A stretch of 64,000 nucleotides of DNA. Origin: Mytilisepta virgata (taxonomy: Eukaryota > Mollusca > Bivalvia > Mytilida > Mytilidae). The position numbers and the translations under genes were made by a program. The notes below the pieces were generated by a model. The model worked only from the letters and a program-made list of their open reading frames with translations, was not told where the DNA came from and did no database searches. This document shows, in pieces, positions 8,641-21,391 of this stretch (position 1 is its first letter; every line of letters begins with the position of its first letter). The stretch lies in contig CM051519.1 in the NCBI GenBank assembly GCA_028015205.1, forward strand, positions 83,101,539-83,165,538. Reading direction: 5' to 3'.

Positions 8641-10640
8641 TCTCCGAAAGTCTACCTCAGGTAAGTTGACACACTGAAACTCGTGACAGCTCACATTGTC
8701 ACAGAGAATTGAATATAAACATTAACACTTCTTATTTGTTAGCTTACGAATATTCAATTTGAGCAATTAAAAAGTTATAACCTGTCATTTTCTTGACGCA
8801 AAAGAAGTGTTCCGATAATGTTTAAATAACCAAATTATATACTTTTTTCTTTTGTAACTCTATCCACAATAACCAAACTGATATTACAAATGAAGGTGAA
8901 GTTAAAGTAAAACCTGTCCAATCACAAAAGTGGATGTTAAACGTATACAGAAATAAATATATCAAATAATTTGAGTGTCATGTCTTAACACCTTTTCTGT
9001 CAAGTTAAGTGATCATCACAGATGCCTTGTAGGTAGTTTTTCAGGCGTTATCTTTGATGATGTGACAAAATTCTGTCAATTATTCCACTTTTAAAATTAA
9101 TTTACTATTTTATATTGAAAAACAATTTTTTTTCAAATTTTGGAACTACATGTACTTCAAAAAAAAACAAGTCAAATTAAATTTAATTACTATCCAGGTT
9201 AGACTCCACAAATTGATAGTACCATTTTCTATGTGAAGTGAGCTTACAAATGTCATTGTCTTGTGCCATCTTCAGAGTAAATAATACCCATATACATGTA
9301 TATATATTCTGAAAACCATTATGTTAGCCTTGTTTCAGTCATGATAAAATAAATAAAAACATCCATAGAAACCTAGTTCGCATAGCAAAACTTCCAAATT
9401 TTTCATAAAAAGCTTTAAAATGTTCAAGTTCACTCCACTTCGGCTTAAAATTGAGGTCTGATGCAGCGTTTCGATACAATTGAGACTTAATTTTTCAGAT
9501 TCTGCATAAATTGTTATTACATATGTGAACAAAACAGGTTTTCTTTTCTGCCTCTTTTTCCGCAATTTAACTTGCCAGTTCAGGTACCCTGTCATAGTTT
9601 TACACACCATATGTGAATACATATGTCCCAGTTTGTTTTCAGAAGCAAAATCAGTTAATGTGTTCGTATTTTATTAAACTAAAATCTATCCTCTTTCGTT
9701 CAATATTACAATTTTGAGGTTAAGACATTTATTATTTATTCATCAGTCAAACTTTACTAACTCTAATAATGAATAAAGTTCTGGGGGTGCATTTCTCTGA
9801 AACTGAGGATAATTAATGGAGTCTAACCCTATCTAAAAGTTATGACAATAAAAAAAAATGCGAAATATTAAATACCAAACTTTGTGAAATGTTCCTTGTT
9901 AGAATACGAATATATCCAGTATAGTAGCCGATATTTGTTTTCAAATTACTGTTGTGCTGTTGGATACTTTGCAGCTTTTGTCACGCACGTACGACACAAA
10001 AAGTAACAGAAATGTCCATGTGATGTTTTAGAATTTAATTATGTTATCACTGGTTATTTGCTTGAGTAAATGCCGAAAAAATATCTTCAGAAGGAACGAT
10101 TTAAGATTCACCCAAGGGCCGCTGATGTTAAAAAGATGTCTGTAACTGACCATCATCCCAGGATGACAGAATACAAGCCTCTGTCTTTCTCTTTTTAAAG
10201 ATTTTTTTCAGTTGAGATTTTCAATTCTTAACACCCCTTAGAATGTTTCTTCTCTACAGAAGCAATAGCGTCCCAAAAATTAAAGGTCTGAGGATAATCA
10301 TAACTTCTTGACAGGATAACCATGCAAGTAGCTTTCAATGCTTTTATATATAAAAAGGATGGTAGCTGAATGCTCTCGTAAAGGATAAAATATTATTGTA
10401 ATTTATTTAAAAACATGACTAACCAGATTTAAGCAGTCGGAAACGATAGCTATCCCAGGACTCCCCACATATTGTATTTCTATGCACCACTTTCACAATC
10501 ATATATTTGAATAATGACCCCCAATATTTGAAAATCATAATTCTAAGCCTATGGACTTTTTGAAAATTAAAATTCTAAAGTCATATTTTGCATCTAAATA
10601 TAGTGTATGACAAAAGTACATAGAAATAAATTGGATAAAC
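8641..10640. other. no gene or known repeat seen
   Basis: AT-rich sequence with short A/T runs. The open stretch at 9335-9622 (-) shows no domain and is treated as chance. Confidence 0.5.
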
Positions 10641-10649
10641 TGAAAAATG

Positions 10650-11040
10650 AAACAGAGTTGTAGGTCACAGTTTTGAATTAAGAACCTCAAAATTCGACCT
10701 CTAAATGTTTGAACTAATACATCATAGAGGTCAGAATTTTGGACGTAATGAATTTTACCTTTGACCTTTACTTCATTTTGAAAGATATGGACCAAGAATC
10801 TCAAATCAAAAGACCCCAGGCCTCTATTATGTATATTCTTGACTAATACTTGAAAGGTCAAATTAGGATGTGACTTTGATCTTTGACCTTGGCCTCTTTT
10901 TGAAGGATTTAGACCAAGGATCTCAAATCAAAAGACATTAAGCTTCTTAATGTATAGTTATTGAATAATACTTGAAAGGTCAAATTTTGAATGTGACCTA
11001 AATCTTTGACCTTGACTTCATTTTGAGAAATAGAGAATAT
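10650..11040. repeat. degenerate tandem repeat, about 122 bp period, about 3 units
   Basis: Units share GACCAAGAATCTCAAATCAAAAGAC, split by 1-2 mismatches between copies (10789, 10911), then ACTAATACTTGAAAGGTCAAA and a TTTGACCTTGAC-like segment. Each unit therefore carries several AGGTCA/TGACCT half-sites. No coding potential is seen. Confidence 0.7.
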
Positions 11041-11049
11041 GGTTATGGA

Positions 11050-12690
11050 ATTATACTTGAAAAACCAATTGTTTATCAGTAAAAGGGAAATAACTCCTAT
11101 AAAACGTCATCTTCGAACAAAACTTCTCAATATGTCAAACATTTTGCATCGATTAATTATCCTCCTCTATGGTTTAAGTTCCATCAATTATATCGACATA
11201 TCGCTTAATGTGTGAAGGCACCGGTTTCGACCGAAATTAACTGAAGCTTCAAAATGTCACAATGAACAATTTGAAAAAAAAAAAAAAAAACATTTTCTTA
11301 CGGTCTCTGAGTTTTAACGATAACAAAATTAAAAGTGTTCGGAGAGGTAACTCCGTTAGTGTAAAGGGTTCGTTTTTGCAAGGTCAACTGGAAATTTAAC
11401 TTCACCCTAATCATTAATAATTATTTAGTGTTAGTTTTAAACTGGAAACTCTCCTCATTTAAAAATGATCCTGAAATAGAAAAAAAAAGACCTCAATTAA
11501 TACACGTTACAGTCAAAGTTAACTCTGCCTTAAATTTCACAATAAATAAGTACCAAAGATCTTTTCCAAGAAAAAAAAAAACAACCCAAGAAAAATAATC
11601 AGAAAAATATCAAAATGTCTTTCCACTTGAAAGGTGGAAAGACATAATTACACATAAAGTAATCACCAAAGTAATAATTAGTTTGTTTCTGAATGATATA
11701 AAACCGATACACCTTGTATGTATTTGTTTCAATTGTAATGTCATTTATGAATAATTGCCTACTTGAGAAATTTTTCTCTGATCCGTTAAAATAAAGCAGT
11801 CGTCTTCAAAATTGTAACACGAGATTACTGTTGATCTGAGTAAAGTGTTCTTATAGAATTCAAGGGTAGTTTGAAATATCTAATAAATGTTTTTAAGCGA
11901 AAAAAATTCTGATTTTGCTTTGTTTCTATAAGACCTCTTGGATCACAGAATTTGATTTTTAAAAGAAATGTTTATGATAAAGGGTAGTATGAAATACGAC
12001 AGAATTAACTGCAAATTGTCGGTCCTAAGACGCTGTAGCAACAAGAGAGGCTATTCCACTTCTGAAGTCTGATAAGTTTATTGGGTGTCAGAGAAAAAAT
12101 GAATTATGTTGTTTCGTATAACCTTCTCATGCATAGTGTTATGACTGACAATCACTACTAAATAACGGCCTCACATAAACAGATTATCATGAATGGGCAC
12201 AAATATAAAATCGGTTAATTTTAGACCTGTAGGCGTAATGTTTGCTATGAAACTACCCGTGCAAGGACGGGTATCTGAAAAAAAAATGGGATAGCTTTTC
12301 TTCTACCCCTTCAACGGGAAAAATTACAACATTTTCGTAGGGTCAGATTTTTTTGTGTGAAAAAATGTTATCATGCTTAATGTATCTATTTGAGAGACCG
12401 TAAGATCGCCATCTGAATGGGTAAGAATTTAGAAATTTTATAGCTCCTCTCTTTCACCCCTTTTTCTCCCTCTGTCCAGTCCTTGAATAAAACACGATGT
12501 AACGTATATCGTACAGACCATGAAGAATGGATTTAGTGTGTTGCAACCCCTTTTTCTCTGTAACACCCCAAGGACTTTCATTGTCATTATTCCTCATCAT
12601 TTATAGCATAAATCAAATGTCCAAATTTCCTCAACTAACACAGTATGTGGGGAATGGATTTAGAGTGTTGCATCCCACATTTTTTCCTCT
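11050..12690. other. no gene seen
   Basis: AT-rich DNA. A pair of similar segments with CCCCTTTTTCTC and GTGTTGCA(A/T)CCC around 12455-12690 hints at an old local duplication. Nothing codes convincingly. Confidence 0.45.
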
Positions 12691-12700
12691 CCCCACTTTT

Positions 12701-13695
12701 CTGTCCGTCCGTTAGATAATCTTGTCCCCAGAATTCCTCGTTCATTTTTAATTTCATGCATTTAATTTCTATACCGTATTGTCACAGACTGTATGTAGAT
12801 GATCAATAAAGTTTTAGAATTTTGATTTTCTAAAATATGGGCTCACAGGGGTCGAATTTCGAAAATTGGAAATTTAAACTTGTGACCTAAACTCCTCATT
12901 CATTTCTCATTTTATGCTTTTAATTTCTATACAGTATTATCACATACTGTATGTAGATGCGCAATAAGGTTTTCGAATTTTGATTTTTAAAAATTGGGGT
13001 CCACATGGGTCGAATTTCAAAAATTGGAAGTTTAAGCTTGTGACATAAACTCCTCATACATTTTTCGTTTTATGCATATAATTTCTATACCATATTGTCA
13101 CATACTATATGTAGATGCGCAATAAGTTTCTAGAATTTTGATTTTCAAACATATTGGCCCACTAAACTGCTTATTAATTTTTCATTTTATGCTTTTAATT
13201 TCTGTACAATATTGTCACATAGTGTATGTGGATGCGCAATAAGGTTTTAGAATTTTGATTTTGACAACTTGAGGCCTACAGGGGTTGTATTTCAGAAATA
13301 GTGAATTTAAGCTTGTGCCTTAAACTCTTCTTTAATTTTTCATTTAGATTTAACAAATTTATTTGTATATATATATAATATTATTTTCTGTAGATATGCA
13401 AAAAGATTTTTAATTTTGAAAATCTATTAAGGAATCAAATTTTGGCACCGAAAATGGAGAAATTGCTAATTTTTCTTTGTCTCTGGAAATACTCATTAAT
13501 TGTTTTGTTTCAGTGATTTCATTTGTGTATAATATTGTTCTTCACTATGTGTAGATGTGCAATAAAGTTTTCAATTTTGAAATTTGATTTTGGATTCCAA
13601 TTTTCAGACTGAAATTGTTAAATTGCAACTGTTAATTGTTTTTTTACTTGTGCAGTGCGGAGATTGACATAGTTTCTGATGGCACCAATTTCTAG
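12701..13695 (+). repeat. composite dispersed repeat, copy A (six subunits)
   Basis: Six diverged subunits follow each other. Each has a TTTCTATACxxTATTGTCACATACTGTATGTAGATG-like segment (split here by variation between copies), a GCAATAAGGTTTTAGAATTTTGATTTT-like segment and a GGGTCGAATTTC segment. Intervals between equivalent points are about 160, 155, 122, 160 and 160 bp. The element starts at CTGTCCGTCCGTTAG and ends at CACCAATTTCTAG. The same ends, order and short third interval occur inverted at 44685-45670, so the whole block moved or duplicated as one unit. Confidence 0.8.
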
Positions 13696-13709
13696 TTTTT
13701 ATTGTTTCA

Positions 13710-14380
13710 GCTATGGTATATAATATTATGATATTTCGTTTATTTCTTTGATGAAGTTTCAACCAGCCTTATGGCAGCAATGGTCCTCTTTCAGAATTTT
13801 GTTTGATAATCTTAAATGTCAACTAAGATGGCCACCACACCCTAACGTTGTTTAACATTGTACCTATGGTAAAACCAGCCAAGATAACTGCTACACTTAA
13901 ATTTTCAGTCCTGCTGAAAGTGAACAAAATTAAATCTAGGTGAGCGATAGAAGATTTTGAGAGCCCATAGTTTTTTTATAATCATACAATTACCACAATT
14001 AATCCGCATCAACTCGTTGTCTATCAGCTCTTTGTCCACGAATATAGTTCCCCATATGATTAAGCGTATTTTTCGAACTTAATTTTCCCACATTCTGTTT
14101 GCCTTTTCCAAAGTATCCTAGTTAATATATAAAGCACGGGGGTCAAATTACTTAATTTTAAAGAGTTTTTTAATCAGAAATATGTGAAAGTTGTAATTTG
14201 GTGACTTTCAAAATGGTCCAGTTTCAGGATATTAGGGGCTATGTGAATGATAACTATACCTCTTTAAGACATTTTGGGGATTTTCGTGAATTTGCAATGG
14301 TAAAATTTTCTATAATTTCGATATATTTTCCAGTTATGAGTGTACATTAAATAAAAGAAAGATTAGAAAGTTTGAGCAGG
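13710..14380. other. no gene seen; fragment of the 'prevalent 165-bp' repeat
   Basis: Bases 13755-13900 (GGCAGCAATGGTCCT, AAGATGGCCACCACA, ACCTATGGTAAAACC) resemble units of the repeat at 37150-38322 and 25975-26340. The rest is AT-rich and unassigned. Confidence 0.45.
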
Positions 14381-14670
14381 TGCAATTCTTTTAATTTGAC
14401 TTATTACTTAAATGCTTTTAAATTTTTACAAAAATTTCTAAAGGCGCTTCCTTTTGATGCAGAGATAACCCGTATCTAAATTTGGATTCCTGTTTGTTTT
14501 ATTTGTTTGGGTTTTTGGTAGTTGTGCTTATTTATTCATCATTATACCTTTAACCGGATCTCCAACATTTTGATCTCAAGCACTGCTAATGAGTTGTCAG
14601 TCAACGAAATGGCCATACAGCGCATCAAATTTATTGAGGTATTTTGTGATACATTTTATTGCTAATTTGA
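14380..14670 (+). repeat. hammerhead-bearing repeat, copy 2
   Basis: Same orientation and landmarks as the copy at 4400-4730, with small indels. It contains the broken hammerhead motif at 14580-14623. Confidence 0.65.
14580..14623 (+). ncRNA. decayed hammerhead ribozyme motif
   Basis: This is a paralogue of the motif at 4637-4680. The core reads CTAATGA (14586-14592), replacing the essential G5 with A. Helix I has one A-C mismatch (GCACTG against CAGCGC). Helix II, GAAA, the ATGGCCAT palindrome and ATA are unchanged. It is expected to be inactive. Confidence 0.75.
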
Positions 14671-15237
14671 AAATGCACTATGAAGTAACTGTGGTCTCGG
14701 GCCTGTTGGTTTTAAACAGGAAACTCTGCTCATTTAAAAAAATCATTTCCAAATTGAGACAAAATACCTCAGTTAATAAATTTAACAGTCATAGTTAATT
14801 TTGCCTTTAATTCTACAATATATTTTGACCTATCAGTCAAACTGAAAATAAAAAATTATTACAAAAAGCACAGTAAAATACTGTATTACAGCTTATATAT
14901 TTGCGTACTCAAATACAGATACATTTCAACACATAAACAACAATAACAAAAAGCATAATAAAATCTTATATCATGTATATTAAATAAATCACATCCAAAT
15001 TGACTACCTTACATTTTAGGAAGACAAACAAATCCCTTGTTTGGTAAGATTCAAGTAGTTAAAAATCTACAACCGTATATTTCACTTTAATATTTTTTGT
15101 GCATAAATAAAAGAACTTAGTCTTTAAATACATACAAAATGTTTCACCCTGGAGAAAATGTTTACAGGACCCAAGATTCCTCAGCGCCTTTTTTGTACTG
15201 ACTGTGCCCTCGGACATAAAACACTATCCATATTAAT
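14671..15237. other. no gene seen
   Basis: AT-rich sequence with no recognisable repeat or reading frame. Confidence 0.5.
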
Positions 15238-15622
15238 AAGATGGGTGGATGAATTGTTGTGTAACGTACAGTGGCAGCTAGGTGCATATCAGGACGAGAA
15301 AATGTATGATAATGAATAAGATCTATGCTTTGTACTACACCGACACGCTGAGCCGGATTTTTAATGTGCTAGCTCACGAGGCAACTGTCCGCAGACATAT
15401 CATCCCAATCGGACACATTATACTGACTCCCAGCCGACCAGTAGATCTTTGCTCTTACTCCTAGATGCCGCTCGCTTGGCGGAGAAGCAGCAAATGCCAA
15501 TTTTAATGTCTTTGGTTTGATCCGGCCAGGTATCGAACCTGCGATCTTCCGCACTCGAGGCAAGCAAGCTACCACGAGACAACCGAGGCAAACAAGCTAC
15601 CACGAGACAACCGAGGCGGTCA
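15238..15622 (-). mobile_element. tRNA-derived SINE, full length
   Basis: Read on the minus strand, the order is a tRNA-like head with a GTCTCGTGGTAGCTTG-like A box, the B box GGTTCGATACC, the body (AAACCAAAGACATTAAAAT, TTCTCCGCCAAGC, GGTCGGCTGGGAGTCAG, CCTCGTGAGCTAGCACAT, CTCAGCGTGTCGG, CTCGTCCTGATATGCACC), then a CCACTGTACGTTA tail with CATC repeats. The head has a 28 bp tandem duplication that doubles the A-box region (15561-15617 on the plus strand). Confidence 0.85.
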
Positions 15623-15639
15623 GATTAATAAAAAGAACT

Positions 15640-17285
15640 TTGCCAATCCTGTCAAGAATCATGATTTACTACAGTATTTATTCACTACCAAAGGAACCAT
15701 ATGTATGTTTCGTCTTGATTTTTTTCTACACATTCCAGATAATCTGTATAGTGAAATATTCTTGTCTTAAATAATGTATTATAATGTTTTGTCATAGCCG
15801 AAAGCAACAACCTCTCCCTTCCAACAAAGCTCGAGTTAACGAGCAAAACTGATAGAAATGTTTATTCATACTATTACGAAAGTATAAAGTTTTGACGGAA
15901 GAAAAAATAATCTGGAATGTGAAATTGATAAACGTATAGTTCGTCAGATTTCTCTGTGTTATATGTAAAGTGTCTTTGACGTTGCACGGAATCAACCAGT
16001 ATAAAACGAAGAGGACTCTAACACTATTTCTGTGTACCATTTTATCAAACTCGTTAAACAGTGTACACAAGCTAAAGTCAGTCAATTCGATATCCAAGAA
16101 AAAGACAAAGTCATGAGATTGGAACACAACAAAATTTTGAACAAATACTTAAAAAAAATATTATATTATTGTACATCTTTCTGAATGTTGAACAATTATA
16201 TTACATTTGCTTCTGGAATGCATGATATTGTAATATATGTTTAAAGTTAACAACTTGTGTGCCCCTTCTAAATTGAGAATACCTTTTCTCTGGATAACAT
16301 CGTAAATGTCATTGATAATATTGATAAAACTAGCAGTACCTTTTGTTTTAAATGCTTTTTTCAACACGTTTAGATGCTACATATTTTCATTTTTCTGCAG
16401 GCTGGTTTTATTTATTTAGTTTTGTTTTTACCTTTTTATTTTATTCTTGTGGGTATATCCAAAATGTGACTGTAGCTCGGCTCTGTTGATCGAATAAAAA
16501 TTATTTGATAAACTATGATATTACACATAAAATATCTATTGAAAATTTAACATGTAAAATAAATATATTTACGACTGCAGCAAAATTTACACATGAATTC
16601 TAGTAAAAAACACAGCTGTTATCAAATACGTTTGTCCACATAAAAAATGCATTCAAACTGTAAGGTTTTTCGATCTGTTAATGCTCCTCCAAGGAGGATC
16701 TAAAGTGACCATTGACTTTTGGAAGATGACGCGTCCAAAGAACATACAGAAAAGTACAACTCTGAAGATAATTTACATATAACTTACGTTTGACCAATCA
16801 TAATGATTACAAGAATTACACTCCAACTATTTACTTTTATACCATTATAACATTTAATTTTTACAATATTGTAACATTTAATGTATACAAATCAAAGTAT
16901 AATTTAATCATCGATATTTAAGTTAGTTAGATTGAAATTATTGATGAATGTATGACTGCTTTTATAAAAAAGATTAGTAAAACTAATAAAAACATTTTAG
17001 AAAATTATCAAAACTGCTTAAAATTAATTTAATTTATGTTCGCAATTCTTTTGATATATTCGAGTAATACTGTTAGGAATATTGTTAGACCCTAACAACA
17101 GGATTGTAACCATCCATTTCCTAGTGCGTCGCTAGTTCTACGTTGAAATAAATCGTTGATTTATACAAATTAAGCGTTATCAAATAAATGCGTGATAAAA
17201 CATGCAATGCAGCATTATGTTGAAAGGAATCTTATCACACAAGGATCAATACTTCCTTTTTACGGATTGATTGGAACGACTTTCT
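15640..17285. other. no gene supported; possible retroelement 3' remnants
   Basis: Bases 16070-16127 (minus) and 17700-17760 (plus) are similar: both contain CATGACT(T/G)TxTxTTTCT, GGAT(A/T)TCGAATT and ACTxACTTTA. A 111-codon open frame on the minus strand (15792-16127) overlaps this but shows no domain. I treat it as a diverged non-coding retroelement tail, not a gene. Confidence 0.4.
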
Positions 17286-17290
17286 TTTAA

Positions 17291-17505
17291 CCAAACTATC
17301 GCGTTCTAACCAAGCTTAATTATAAATAAGTGACGTTTTCCTTTGTTTTAAAACAATATCAAACTAAAAGAAATTGATTTAACATTTTAGAAAAAAAAAC
17401 CAAACTATCGCTTTCTAACCAAGCTTAATTATAAATAAGTGACTTTTTCCTTTGTTTTAAAACAATATCAAACTAAGTTAACTTAACATTTTAGAAAAAA
17501 AAACA
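17291..17505. repeat. tandem duplication, 109 bp unit
   Basis: Two adjacent copies begin CCAAACTATCG at 17291 and 17400. Each runs through CTAACCAAGCTTAATTA, TAAATAAGTGAC and AACATTTTAGAAAAAAAA. They differ at a few bases and one short indel, so the duplication is fairly recent. Confidence 0.9.
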
Positions 17506-17569
17506 TGAAATGATAGAACATCGAGTCAGTTATCGAATATTGCTTTTACTGAAACTTTACCTTGTCGTT

Positions 17570-17800
17570 TCCTTTTTTACCCTTCCGGAGCAGGTGATGT
17601 CACTCCCAGTTTTTAATGGGGTTCACGTTGCTAGTTTGATAAGTTTATTATTTATCCTTTTAGTTGTACATGTATCTTTGTTGCATTTGTTCGTTATGTT
17701 CAATTTTCATGACTGTCTGTTTCTGGATTTCGAATTAACGGACTTTATCCCTTCAGTATTCTTTTATCGATGTCATATTCATGGTAAGATCTAAAAGGAA
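17570..17800 (+). mobile_element. diverged Naiad-like 3' end (tentative)
   Basis: CCCTTCCGGAGCA, then CCCAGTTTTTAATGGGGTTCACGTTG in broken form, resembles the 3' UTR of the Naiad elements (CCTTCCGGAGCACCTGG ... GTTCGTG) in the opposite orientation. Similarity is partial. A 94-codon frame here (17510-17794) is not thought to be real. Confidence 0.4.
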
Positions 17801-18660
17801 CAGCTTTTACTTTCCAAAATAGCTTTTTTTCAAACTTTTGGATAAATTCGTTTGTATATTGTAACTCGCTCTATTGACACTAAGTTTTTTCAAATAGTTT
17901 TTTTTACAACGAATGCTTTACCATCAGGAGTTATTCTGGTTTTGCACTACTTGTTGGTACAATAGGAAAAATATTTGTGAATCAGATGTGGATTCTGAAA
18001 AATTCTAAAGACTTACAAGAATATCTCTCTATTAACGGCTTTGGGCATTGACATATTCCGTGTGTGACAACAGTTCTCTTAAAAATTTTGACATCTACTG
18101 ATATAAACCTATTAACGGCTTTAAGCACTGGGCAATAAGTGCGTAGTCGCATGCGAAACAGGATATGCTTAGGCTTAAAAAGCACCTTATATCACTCCAG
18201 GTTTTTTTTTGTTGGCGTTCGTATTGTCCACGCTTTAGTTTTCGTATGTATCTCTTATATTTCTTTATGTTTGCCTGTCGTTTTCCGTATGGGATTGTCA
18301 TCCTGATTACGATTTCGGGTTTCCTTTCTGACATTGTTGGTTCGGTATCTTCTACACTTGATCTAAAACATTAACACATTTGCCATAAAAAATCGTTTAA
18401 GTTAGAGGTGGCGGCGATAGTAAAAATATGAATAAAACAAAACTTCTTTTACTTGTAGAAATTACATCGTTGATTTTTTCAGTTTTTAAAATACAATATT
18501 GATTTTTTTCTGCATCAATTTTAAAGTAGTACTATATAATACTGTTCTTAGTTGTCTGTAATCGAACGTCTAAATTGTTCGTCGCCTTGGCGTTTTATGA
18601 CGTTACCTAACCTGATTTTGACGTTTAATTAAATTGGGCCTATCAAGGAATTTAGTCGTA
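17801..18660. other. no gene seen
   Basis: AT-rich sequence. Two overlapping open frames near 17982-18374 on opposite strands show no domain. Confidence 0.45.
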
Positions 18661-18664
18661 CTAC

Positions 18665-18965
18665 AAGTGGGACAAGCCGCGCAATTGTTTTCCTGTTACA
18701 GAAGTCATGAAATAATAGGTTGCCCTTAAGTCTGTACGTTTCGTTGAAACATGGCTCAAAACGATCGCCATTCACTGGCACATATCCAGTTAAATTTTCG
18801 GGGTGTGAAGTCAGTCTACTTTTTCCGTAATTTGAGAAATCACGAGCCATGGTAAAAAAAGTCTCCTTCCGCAAAGTAAAATGTACCTCTTTCATGCTCT
18901 CCATGTAGAATAAAAATTTTCTTGGTTTTATTTGTTTAATCCTTTCAATATTTCTATGTCAAATG
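18665..18965 (-). repeat. 300 bp direct repeat, copy 1 (possibly exon-derived)
   Basis: This matches 20594-20900 in the same orientation at high identity. On the minus strand it can encode ATG-MARDFSNYGKSRLTSHPENL and NGDRF. The start context and codon pattern look exon-like, but I do not recognise the protein. Copy 2 differs by a two-base change in a T run and a five-base insertion, both of which shift the frame. Confidence 0.55.
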
Positions 18966-18969
18966 TCTC

Positions 18970-20590
18970 AGGTAAATACGTCTTTAAGAAAATAAGAAAG
19001 ATTCAGCATAAATTTGGGCATATTGCAAACATGTTTATTTCATGAATAAAAACAAAAAATCTGTGAAAAAACCAAGATTCATTACTGATATATTTAGAGC
19101 CTCAGTTTACTCTTTGCAACTCACTAATGCCTTCTAAAATTATCATTAATATTTATACTTTTAAAAAAAATCTTATAACAGACAAATAAAGGTGACTTTT
19201 TATACTTTTTTAGGCTGAAATATTGCAAATTTTGAAAATTATTATCCGTCATTTTAAAAGTTTCAGCTTGAAATTTTCACATGCTCACAAAAAAAGTTTA
19301 ATATTTTTTAACTTATAGCTAGATTATGTAAAGACGAATCTAAAATGGGCTCAACTGTCAAAATCTGCCCAGTATTAACAATTTTACAGCTATTTAAAAA
19401 TTTGCAGTTCCCATGTCTGAGAAATGTAAACATCTTGAAGGCGAACAAATTATGACGTTATATGAATTATGATGTCATGACTTAATGACGTCACCAAGTA
19501 TTGTAAAACACAATTAGTCCTATCCTTAACATTTCAACGATAAATGATTAAAGAAAAAAATATTAATCTACAAGTAGTAACCAAGGATTTGCATTGAGGA
19601 AAACCAAGGAGAATGAATTTTTTTCCATTACACAATCACATGTGCACTTTTAAATAATTCATCAGTATGTGTATAAGTGTATAAGCTTATAAATTTACAG
19701 GAACAATAGGACAGTCCATTTTGCTGCCTGATATTAAAAGTTTAAAAACCAAATAAATTCAGTAATACATGTACAAATGTACATGCAAGTTACATGCTGT
19801 CATAATGAGTTACTCTCCTTTACAACTGACAAACTGCAAATTCTAAATCACAAGAATTTATTCAAACTGTTATTGGTAAAAGTTGGTTTAAAAAATCTTG
19901 TTCAAAGGGATTTGTGGATGATATAGGTCTCTTTGCATCTATTTCCATTAAATACATTCATCTAATGTTACAATTATTTAGCTGTGGTTTTCAATGCAAC
20001 CACCTGTTCATGTTTACAATTGTCCGACCTTGTTACATGACATGTATGTAGTCGCGCCAAAATTGATACATCTAAATAAAAAGCATGTGTTTCCTGCTTA
20101 TAGTGAGAATTTTTCTTCATACAATAACTGACCTGTAATATATTATTAATAGCAACGCAAAATCACTGTGTATTTATTCACTCAAACACATGTGTTTCAA
20201 TGTTTACATCATACATATTACAACTTGAGGTTTGTAAAAAGAGGGGGGGGGTTGGGTTTCTAGAATTTTAAGGAATAACAATTTTTTTAAAGATTTTTAA
20301 AAAGAACAATATTTTTTTCTCATTTTACTTTATCATATATGTAAAAAATGATTGCACAAGATTTACATTACATATGGATTGTTCAAATTTAGAAAACCCC
20401 ATTTTCACCTCTTTTGCATTCTTCTTTAAAGCATTACATTAAAGTTTTGGACTGTAATCAAATATTTTATACTTTTTGTGTTAAATACATACTTAAGGAA
20501 TTATACTAACCCTAGTTTCTCTATCAGTTGTTTACAGGATGGATCAGCATCACAAAATATTCCTTTACACACGTTTAAAATCATGACGTC
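18970..20590. other. no gene seen
   Basis: AT-rich non-coding sequence between the two 300 bp repeats. A G-rich run sits at 20241-20255. Confidence 0.5.
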
Positions 20591-20900
20591 AAATTGGGAC
20601 AAGCCGCGCAATTGTTTTCCTGTTACAGAAGTCATGAAATAATAGGCTGCCATTAAGTCTGTACGTTTCGTTGAAACATGGGAGATGGTTCAAAATGATT
20701 GCCATTCACTGGCACATACCCAGTTAAATTTTCGGGGTGTGAAGTCAGTCTACTTTTTCCGTAATTTGAGAAATCACGAGCCATGGTAAAAAGTCTCCTT
20801 CCGCAAAGTAAAATGTACCTCTTTTATGCTCTCCATGTAGAATAAAAATTTTCTTGGTTTTATTTATTTAATCCTTTCAATATTTCTATGTCAAATGCTT
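20520..20900 (-). repeat. 300 bp direct repeat, copy 2
   Basis: The matching part is 20594-20900. To its left, a frame on the minus strand gives VCKGIFCDADPSCKQLIEKLG followed by a stop, which might be a continuation of the same unknown protein. Frameshifts relative to copy 1 argue that at least one copy is dead. Confidence 0.5.
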
Positions 20901-20904
20901 CAGG

Positions 20905-21385
20905 TAAATACAATTTTAAAACAATACTAGTTATTCAGTTATCATGGTTCGTTTTGTTACAGTAGGTCCATATATCATGGAGCAATTATAATTTTTTTTA
21001 TGGACTTCTTTCGTATCCCTCAGGTCAAAGTTCATTGCAGGTCTTGACCCAAGTAGGATTAGTGTCTGTCATATAGTTTTGAGCTGAAATAAAGCTTGTG
21101 GGTTATAGGAGGCAATACATTGCTTTGGTGTCAAAACTTGTTCTTTTAAACTCCGGTTCTGAAATGGCAACCCGAGTTCCGGGGTTCCTTTTCACGTGGT
21201 TATTAATGGGAAGTAGCAGATTCTCGTATTGTAATAGATATAATTACATCCAAAAAAGTTTGGTTGAAAGGAGATTTTTATGGATTGCTATGGAGCGGAG
21301 AGATGTGATATCGTAGCTTTAATTGATTGATTTCTACTTAGAACGCAACCCAGACCTGAATACGGTGAAATACCTTAATCAATAA
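20905..21385. other. no gene seen
   Basis: AT-rich sequence. The open frame at 21098-21316 (+) has no recognisable domain. Confidence 0.4.
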
Positions 21386-21391
21386 ACACTT

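Noticed and set aside
15792..16127. 111-codon open frame on the minus strand.
   Set aside because: No domain, and part of it repeats at 17700-17760 in the other orientation in a non-coding context.
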